Shown: positions 57,580 to 64,000 of the stretch, piece after piece
Layout: every line of letters starts with the position of its first letter
Numbering within the stretch: position 1 is the stretch's first letter
Source of the DNA: Adiantum capillus-veneris
Lineage: Eukaryota > Streptophyta > Polypodiopsida > Polypodiales > Pteridaceae
Assembly: GCA_014529385.2 (NCBI GenBank)
Contig: CM043963.1
Location: 4,157,001-4,221,000, forward strand
Reading direction: 5' to 3'
Length of the DNA stretch: 64,000 bases
Translations under genes and position numbers: made by a program
Notes under the pieces: generated by a model
What the model was told of the DNA's origin: nothing
The model's database searches: none
Seen by the model: the letters and a program-made list of their open reading frames with translations, nothing else

Positions 57580-57591
57580 TAGCCCTCCCCT
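57580..57591 (-). other. Polypurine tract of element Y
   Basis: The minus strand reads CTAGGGGAGGGCT, two bases before the LTR start TGATAGCCG and only 15-26 bp after the integrase stop. Confidence 0.75.
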
Positions 57592-57605
57592 AGATGATGG
57601 TACAT

Positions 57606-58976
57606 TCATGTACCATCAAAAGACATATCTTCCAATGAGAGTGTTTTTCGATCCTTCGTGATATTTGGTGGCTTAGTTGAATCTTCATCTTGTAGTACCA
57701 AGATCAAAGACTTACATGGTATTGTAGTTGTTCCATGCTCTTGTAGATCCTCTGGTAGAACTCGACTCAAGTAAGTCTTTAATCGATACCCATTCACCTT
57801 CTTGGGGTGCTCCTTGCCATCCAAATCCATGAGTTGATAGTAGCTAGAGTTGAAGATCTTCTTGACAATGTATGGTCCCTGCCATCTGGTATTGAACTTC
57901 ACATCAAAGCGATTGTCAAGGAGATTATCGTACCTTAGCACCAAATCTCCTTGTTTGATCCCTTTGTCTTTCACCTTTTTGTCGAGCTTGTCCTTTATTT
58001 GCGTAGCCTTTCTTTTATAGCACTCATAAGCCGCCTCCCATTTCCATTCTAGTTCTGCGAGGGTGAGAAGTCGATCTTCCCATGGTGCTTCTTCTCCTTG
58101 TGCCACCTTTCCATGAAGTCGCATTGTTGGAATGTTGAGCTCGATGGGTTGCAAAGCTTCTTGACAATAGACTAGGTGTAAGGGTGTGAACTCTGTCGCT
58201 TCCTTGTAGGTAGTCCGATAGGCCCACAATGCTCCATCCAAGAAGTCATCCCATAGCTTTGTCTTGTTCTTTACCATCTTCCGGATGATTCCTGCAATGA
58301 TACCATTAGCCTTCTCTACCAAACCATTTGACTGAGGGTAGTAGGGTGTGCTATGCCGATGTAGAATGTGAAGCTCATCACAAACTTCTGTGAGCAAGCC
58401 CTTCCTAAACCCTGGACCATTATCAGAAACAATCTCCAAAGGTGTGCCAAATCTGCAACAAATGTGAGTATACACAAACTTGCTAACTGTCCTCTCATTC
58501 ACTCTTGCCACACTTTGAGCTTCTACCCACCTAGTCATGTAGTCTATGGCCACCAAGATATACAATTTTCCATTTTTAGTCCTGGGCAATGGACCCATAG
58601 CATCAATGCCCCATTTTTCAAATGGACCATTTGCAAGGACTAACTGACGTGGACCATGTAACAAATGCTTGTTTCCATTAACCTGACAATTGTGCCAGCT
58701 TTTACACCAATGTTGAACATCAATGTGCAAGCTTGGCCAAACATATTCGGCAAGCAAAATCTTTTTTGCAGTGAGTTCCTGTGCAAAATGACCACCACAC
58801 GCTTCCTCATGCAAACCTTCAAGAATGGCTGGAATATCCTTGGTTGTTGGTATTCTCCTACAAACTTGATCTTTTCCCCTTTGGTAAACGGCACCTTCCA
58901 AAAACAAATATGAACTCGCCTTCTTAATGAGCCTCCGTTTTTGAGCCTTTGTGAAGCCCTCTGGAAACTCGCCCTC
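57606..58976 (-). pseudogene. Integrase of element Y
   Basis: Same frame as the RNase H region, separated from it by a single TAA (58979-58977); open for 433 codons from 58907. Finger: 'HEEACGGHF' ... 'WCKSWHNCQ', where one expected Cys of the CxxC pair seems to be W. Catalytic D ('WGIDAMGPL'), D ('IVSDNGPGF') and E ('PQSNGLVEKANG') are present. The C-terminal part has 'FNTRWQGPYIVKKI'. It ends at 57606, just before the polypurine tract, with no accessory frame and no protease after it, in contrast to element B. Confidence 0.88.
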
Positions 58977-60124
58977 TTAAATGTAGCTCACATTGGGAGC
59001 CAATGACTCCATCCCCTGGTACCTTGGTTGCTTTATCACTGTTGGTGCCATCATAACCTGCACTTCACTCTCAACACATGCAACTGCTTTTTGTGCAAGT
59101 AAATCTGCATCTTCATTTTGTTTCCTAGGGATATGATATAGTTGCACTTCTTCAAATTGATTAAACAACCTACGAATGGCATGAACCTTTGTCCTTAGGT
59201 TTTCATTCTTGCATGCCCAAATGCCTAAAATCTGCTTCACAATGAGAAGTGCATCTCCCTTTACCATGAGACGTCGTATACCTTGGCCAATGCACATTTT
59301 TAAACCATGAAGTAGTGTGTCGTATTCTGCTTCATTGTTGCTAGTTGAACCTGGTAGATTGACCTTCTCTTTCATGACCACCTCTCCACTTGGGTTGAGC
59401 AATACTAGCCCTCCCCCTACTTTTCCTGTGACTCGTTGAAAAGCTCCATCAAAGAACAAGGTAAAATCATTAGGAATACTTTTAGGTGGTGGCAATGGTA
59501 AGGTCTTTACTTCATGCACCTTAATCTCCTTCTCATGTACCCTATAAGTAAGGATCCTTGCCAATTGTGCACGCACACTATCTTCTACTTTGAAAGAGTA
59601 TTGAAACTCTTGCAACTCCATAATCCACTTTGAGATCCTAGTACTAAGATTCATTTGAGATGACACCCAAGGGAACAAATTTTCTGCAGTGAGAATTACA
59701 AAAGGTTTTGGTAGCAGGTAGGATCTAAACTTTCTCACCGCAAACATAAGAGAAAGCATCATGAGTTCTACTTCTGTGTAGCCTCTCTCCAAAGCATTCA
59801 TGACCCTACTAGCAAAGTAGATGGGTCGCATCCTGGTACTGTGGGGATCTTGTTGTAATAAAAATGCACCAATCGTTTCCTTCCCAACACTAGAGCCAAC
59901 AAAGAATGTGTACTCCCAACAAGGAGGCATGAGTGTTGGTAGCTCTGACAAAATGACTTTAATGTTACAAAAGTACTCTTCAAGCTCATCAGACCATGCA
60001 AATTTGTTGTGTCAACTTTTGCAAAGGATGAAGCAACTCCGAAGCTAAGTGAATAAAGCGTGACATATACTTCACCTTTTGAATGAATGAGATGACCTCT
60101 TTGAGATTCATGGGTGATGGGAGC
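58977..60124 (-). pseudogene. RT thumb and dual RNase H of element Y
   Basis: RT thumb text 'DPSKAKALIELPSPMNLKEV' (60155-60095) is followed after a frameshift by the first RNase H ('FFVGSSVGKETIGAFLLQQD', degenerate) and then, in an open 324-codon stretch (59951-58977), an archaeal-type RNase H with 'LFFDGAF' (D), 'NNEAEYDTLLHGL' (E), 'VKGDALLIVKQI' (D) and 'NEDADLLAQKA' (D). Dual RNase H is the mark of Tat elements; the first copy is usually degenerate, as here. Confidence 0.87.
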
Positions 60125-61492
60125 TCAATAAGAGCCTTTGCCTTTGAAGGATCCACACACACCCTCTTTTTGTTTGCTCATTGAGTGGACGGTACCATCC
60201 ACACACACCCTCCACTTGCCGTTTTTCTTAGGAGTGACAACAACGGGAGAGACCCACTCTGAATTCTCCACTCGATAAATGAAACCTGCTGCTAGAAGCT
60301 TTCTTACCTCCTTGAGTAGAGCCTGCTCCTTTATAACTCCTACCCTTCGTAGCTTTTGAGCTTTAGGTGTGGCCTCAGGCTTCAACTCAATTTTGTGTTG
60401 AACGGCATCTACTCCACGCACATCGGTGTAGTGTTTAGCAAAAAGCCTAGGAAATTTCCTTAGCACACATTTGAACTCCTCTCTTTCGTCCTTTGTAAGT
60501 GTTGTAGACAACATACCTTCTAACATTCCTTCATCTTCCACATTTTGGTTCTCTTGGGAACCTACCTCCTCCAAACCTTGACAAGAGGTCTCTTGGTTGG
60601 TTGGCTTAAACCTTACCCCCATGACTTCAATGGAAGACTCCTCTTCAGTAATGCTGCCGCTACTTTCTCCTTCTGAAGTGCTATCGGTCCAGCCTTCCTC
60701 CGTCTCACTTTGAGATGATTCTTCATGGTGCTCCTCTTGGCGTTGCTCCTTCATGTCAAAGACAACCTTCTTATGATTGTCATTCCTACAGATTAATTTT
60801 CCACTCTCCCAATCCTGCAAAGCTCGCATTTTCATTAGCCATGGTCTTCCTAGGATAAATAGATAACCACTTCCCTTGGTCGACATAACATAAAAATCCA
60901 CCGCCTTCTTAATGCCAAAGGCCTCTACAAAAACATTTTTACAAATGCCTACACACCTAGCTTTGCTATTGTTTGCCATCTTCACTTTGATTTGAGGTGT
61001 CTCATGGATGTGCATGCCTAGTCTTTGCATGAGTCCCTCTATCATGATGCAAATTTGTGCACCCCCATCCACTAGACCTTTCCTAACCAATCTTCCTTTG
61101 ATGTAACAATCTAGCACATGTGTAATATCCTCATTCATTTCAGCATGTGCAATTTTTACAACAGGAACACTCTCTTTTATCTTTCTCCTAGTGCTAACTT
61201 CCTTCGTTAAATCCCTCCTAACTTGTGGGCATAATGCAAGAAACTGAGGCCATGAGATATCAGGACCCTTACCTCTCATGTCTTCCAATAGGTTGTATGG
61301 AGCCATACCATGTCCAAGAGGGAAGTCTTGGAGGTTGATACGACGTCGAGTCCTCTTAGCTTCCTTGGTCTCCTTTGCCTTCTTTTCTCGTCTTTGCCTT
61401 CTTTTCTCATCCATGGTCACTTTGTGATGTAACCCCTTCTTTCTCCTTACCTTTTCCTCGGCCACGCTTAATGCCATTTTCTTCCATGTCAA
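60125..61492 (-). pseudogene. Protease and RT fingers of element Y
   Basis: Open for 455 codons. The N-terminus is Lys/Arg-rich. Protease: 'KGLVDGGAQICIMIEGLMQR' (D-G-G active site) and 'FILGRPWLMKMRALQDW'. There is an acidic Glu/Ser linker ('SSQSETEEGWTDSTSEGESS'). The RT N-terminus is 'HKIELKPEATPKAQKLRR' and 'EWVSPVVVTPKKNGKWRVCVD'-like text, after which the sequence jumps at a 16-bp direct repeat to the thumb; motifs of the palm, including the catalytic DD, are absent. Domain order is canonical (protease before RT). Confidence 0.85.
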
Positions 61493-61623
61493 CCTCTCTT
61501 GAATTTGTCACCTCTACCACATGCACATTTGGGTCCGGCAAAGGTGGAACTCCTTCCACTCCTTGTGGAGGTGGTCTTGCTCCATTTGGCCTTTATAGAA
61601 GTCCTCTTGATTCATTAACCTAG

Positions 61624-61860
61624 CTAAAACAAGATAAACACATGTACATCAAAAGAGACATTATAGTCTACATGTGGGAGTATAATAGGATTTGGAGATT
61701 GTAGAATATCTCTTAATGCTTCAGCACCAAAAAGGAATAAAATACGTTGTTGAAAAAATACTTTTCTATCAATGCGAACATTTATCCTAATCCCTTGCAC
61801 CCAATGAAACTGATAAAATTGAATTGCATGAGCAGGATTAGGAGGTGGTGGATTGTTCAT
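61624..61860 (-). pseudogene. Gag N-terminal scrap of element Y
   Basis: A 78-codon frame starting 'MNNPPPPNPAHAIQFYQFHW' between PBS and protease. Only about 440 bp separate the PBS from the protease frame, far too little for a gag, so capsid and knuckles have been deleted. Gag identity is inferred from position only. Confidence 0.4.
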
Positions 61861-61914
61861 GTAAACACAACTAGTTTTTGAAGACTTACCTTGTGTATGC
61901 TAACAGAACCGCTC

Positions 61915-61933
61915 GTCCTCAGTGGGGGCACCA
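61915..61933 (-). other. Primer-binding site of element Y (tRNA not identified)
   Basis: The minus strand reads TGGTGCCCCCACTGAGGAC three bases inside the LTR. It starts with the obligatory TGG, but I cannot match it to a plant tRNA from memory; it is not the tRNA-Asp or iMet type seen elsewhere here. Confidence 0.6.
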
Positions 61934-61936
61934 ATT

Positions 61937-64000
61937 TGAGGTGGTACGAGGCGGGCAACAAGAAGAGCGGCCTCTAAACACCCTTCGAGGCTCCCGTGCT
62001 ACTCAATTGGGGCTGGGGCAAGCACAATCAGAGACAACAACAATCCACAGCCAAAAACCAAACAAGAAAAGGGGCACCACCTAGTTGTAGATGCGAACTA
62101 GGATGCACGTGATATCTCCTTATACTCAAACGCACAAAGAGAGGGGAATGCAAGATAGCCACACACACCAAACACAAACATTCACCAGGCCAGAGAGAGG
62201 TAAGAGCACAAATCCACTTGAGCAACTCAGTCTTAGCCTTAAAGGCTAGATGCACACAAAGCTTGATGAGAAATAGAGAGACAACACAAAACTTGACCTT
62301 GTTGCCAATACACAAATTGTCTTAGGGTCACGGGAGCCCTCTCACCGAGCACCCTCTTAAAATTGACTTTTTAGGCAAACAATTCAACAAGTCCTCAAAC
62401 CATCAAGCATGAAATAGCACAATAGACTTCAAGGACAATATACCTTCAACCACCTGATGAGCCAACTTATCAAGTCAATTTGGAGAGAAGAGTCGTAGTT
62501 GCATCATACAATTGCACCCAAAACTATGAATCTTATTTATGGACAAGAGTAGGCTACAAGTGTGATGCAGAGTATGGTATCACTCCACTCCTTTAGATGG
62601 CATAACTAACTTCAAGCTTCTCCATGCACCTATGTGTAGTGATGGAATAGAGCACTCACAATGCACACACTCTACACAACTACGCTTGAAGAGTGGTGTG
62701 TTATGTGTTGAGAATGGTGTGGTATAGTGTGATCATGTGATGATTTACAAGGGAGATAAGGGCTCTATTTATAGGTTTTAGAAGCCCCGATTAGGATTAG
62801 ACCTAATCAAATTTATTTGAAGAAATCAAAGATTATGCATATTTTATTTTTTAAAATGAGGGTGGGTCTCTCTTATCCTTTGAGTCACATGGATGTGGGC
62901 TCAAGGGAAGAGAATTATTGAGGATGAAAGGAGAGAGGATTGAGTGAATAATTTGGGAATGCCTACTCTAGTAGAGGGTGCATTTTACAATAAGGTTAGT
63001 GGTTAGTAGTTAGTGATTATCACTACAAAATATTTACAAAATCATTCACCAAATGGTGAGATATATGATGAAAAAAGTTACAGAAGGGATGAGCTTGTAA
63101 ACAGAGGTTGAAGCTTTGGAGAAGTTGACATTCACCTCTTTACAGCACCGGAAGAAGAAGCAGTCAACATGGCAAAGTAGCGCGTGTCAATGAAGCTATG
63201 TTATCTTCAAACCTTGGAAAATTCATGATAAAAGCCTTCATTTGCAGAGGTTAACCTTGGATTTTTGCTGATTTTTTGAAGTTCTTTACAAAGATGAAGA
63301 GAGTATGGTAATATGGACATATATGTAGAGAGAAAGGGGAACACCTAGGGGTGTAGAAATGGAGGATGAAGGCTATGGAGGTGTGAGAGAAGTGGCAATG
63401 GTGAAGAAGGTGAATTAGGAAATGGGAGTTGCCGGTTTGGGAGTGGGAAGGAGAGGGAGGAGTGTGTAAAAGTGAGTAGGTGTGTGGAAGGGTGAGAGAA
63501 ATAGGAAGATTTTTTGGTGTATGAGGTGGCAGTTTTGAAGTCGGCCATAAATTTTATGTAAAATTGCCCTTGACTTCAAAATTTCTAAAAAAATTATGGA
63601 AAATACTTCAGCTCATGAGCTACGTTTTGTCTTTTGGAAGTATCCTCAAATTCGGATCATAAGAAGGTGCCAAAATTCGAACAAAAAGCTATCCCTACAG
63701 CACCTAATAAAGCTTGAAGTGGGCCACTATTTGATTCTTTTTCCTTTGTAATCTTTCAAGTGAGCCCCCCATACATCAACCATGACCTAATATTTCCAAG
63801 GAGCTTGCACACATTTATGGTATAGGATAAGTATCAAATATAATATATACTTGTGGGGTAAGAAGATAGGTTAGCTAGTCATGAAAAATGGACACATGGG
63901 ATGCATGGTGGCAAAAAATATATAAAATAAAGTAGAAAAATCATGAGGGAAGGGACCCTCAGTTATTCTCTACTTTGAGTAATTCATGGAATTTATTTGA
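61937..64000 (-). repeat. 5' LTR of element Y (cut by window end)
   Basis: Starts TGAGGTGGTACGAGG and aligns with 55036-57103 up to the last base. A minus-strand TATA box lies at 62762-62775 (CCTATAAATAGAGC), which would be the element promoter. Confidence 0.9.

Larger units (their letters stand above)
55036..64000 (-). mobile_element. Element Y: Tat-lineage Ty3/gypsy retrotransposon (runs off the right edge)
   Basis: 3' LTR 55036-57577, polypurine tract 57580-57591, integrase, dual RNase H, RT remnant, protease, gag scrap, PBS 61933-61915, 5' LTR from 61937 past the window end. The two LTRs are very similar by eye over the ~2.06 kb that can be compared. An archaeal-type second RNase H after the first marks the Tat lineage. 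The RT palm and almost all of gag are missing, so it is non-autonomous. Confidence 0.92.

Overview
This is nuclear DNA from a land plant. The evidence is decayed pentatricopeptide-repeat (PPR) sequence with plant-type 'YAKC' repeats at the left edge, Ty3/gypsy elements of the plant OTA clade (Ogre/Tat/Athila), one of them with the dual RNase H typical of Tat, a tRNA-Asp primer-binding site typical of that clade, several Ty1/copia remnants and a LINE 3' end. I cannot name the species. There is no convincing intact host gene. The window is almost entirely nested, truncated and rearranged retrotransposons plus very long CT/GA microsatellites.

Layout. 1-0.5 kb: PPR pseudogene (minus). 2.3-5.6 kb: 5' half of a decayed Ty3/gypsy chromovirus-like element (minus: LTR edge, iMet-type PBS, gag, protease, RT). 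7.5-29.7 kb: a three-deep nest. The outermost element 'A' (minus; 3' LTR at 7501-8124) is split at 10128/28675 by element 'X' (plus; 10129-28674; no recognisable coding sequence). X is itself split by element 'B' (minus; 15396-26146) with a perfect TGCAG target-site duplication. 29.7-35.1 kb: copia 3' end, a probable solo LTR with tandem W-box repeats, then a 3.6-kb copia element with 191-bp LTRs and a perfect CTAAC duplication but no integrase or RT core. 35.7-37.5 kb: copia remnant with a young 218-bp tandem duplication. 37.5-42.8 kb: 5' half of a second A-like element 'D' (plus; LTR, PBS, long gag). 42.8-44.6 kb: pyrimidine-rich block with three ~105-116-bp CT arrays. 45.2-50.0 kb: copia remnants with a 41-base poly-G tract, then a 5'-truncated LINE. 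51.5-53.7 kb: Ty3/gypsy gag remnant. 55.0-64.0 kb: Tat element 'Y' (minus) with ~2.5-kb LTRs, the right one running off the window.

The most unusual signal is in the A/B/D family. In B, gag, RT thumb, RNase H, integrase, a retropepsin-like domain and a tail with repeated W-x-P-K/R motifs lie in one reading frame of about 2,140 codons broken only by eight stop codons. The protease-like domain therefore sits after integrase, not between gag and RT. A carries an independent diverged copy of the same protease-tail-3' LTR order, so this does not look like an accident of one copy. B has lost the canonical protease/RT-palm segment by an in-frame deletion right after its fourth gag zinc knuckle, yet its 1,033-codon gag is fully open. 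X shares B's PBS type and polypurine tract but has different LTRs and no genes, which fits a non-autonomous element mobilised by a B-like partner. Y has also lost its RT catalytic core, at a 16-bp direct repeat.

Boundaries, domain calls and duplications come from reading the sequence by eye. Divergence statements are approximate.
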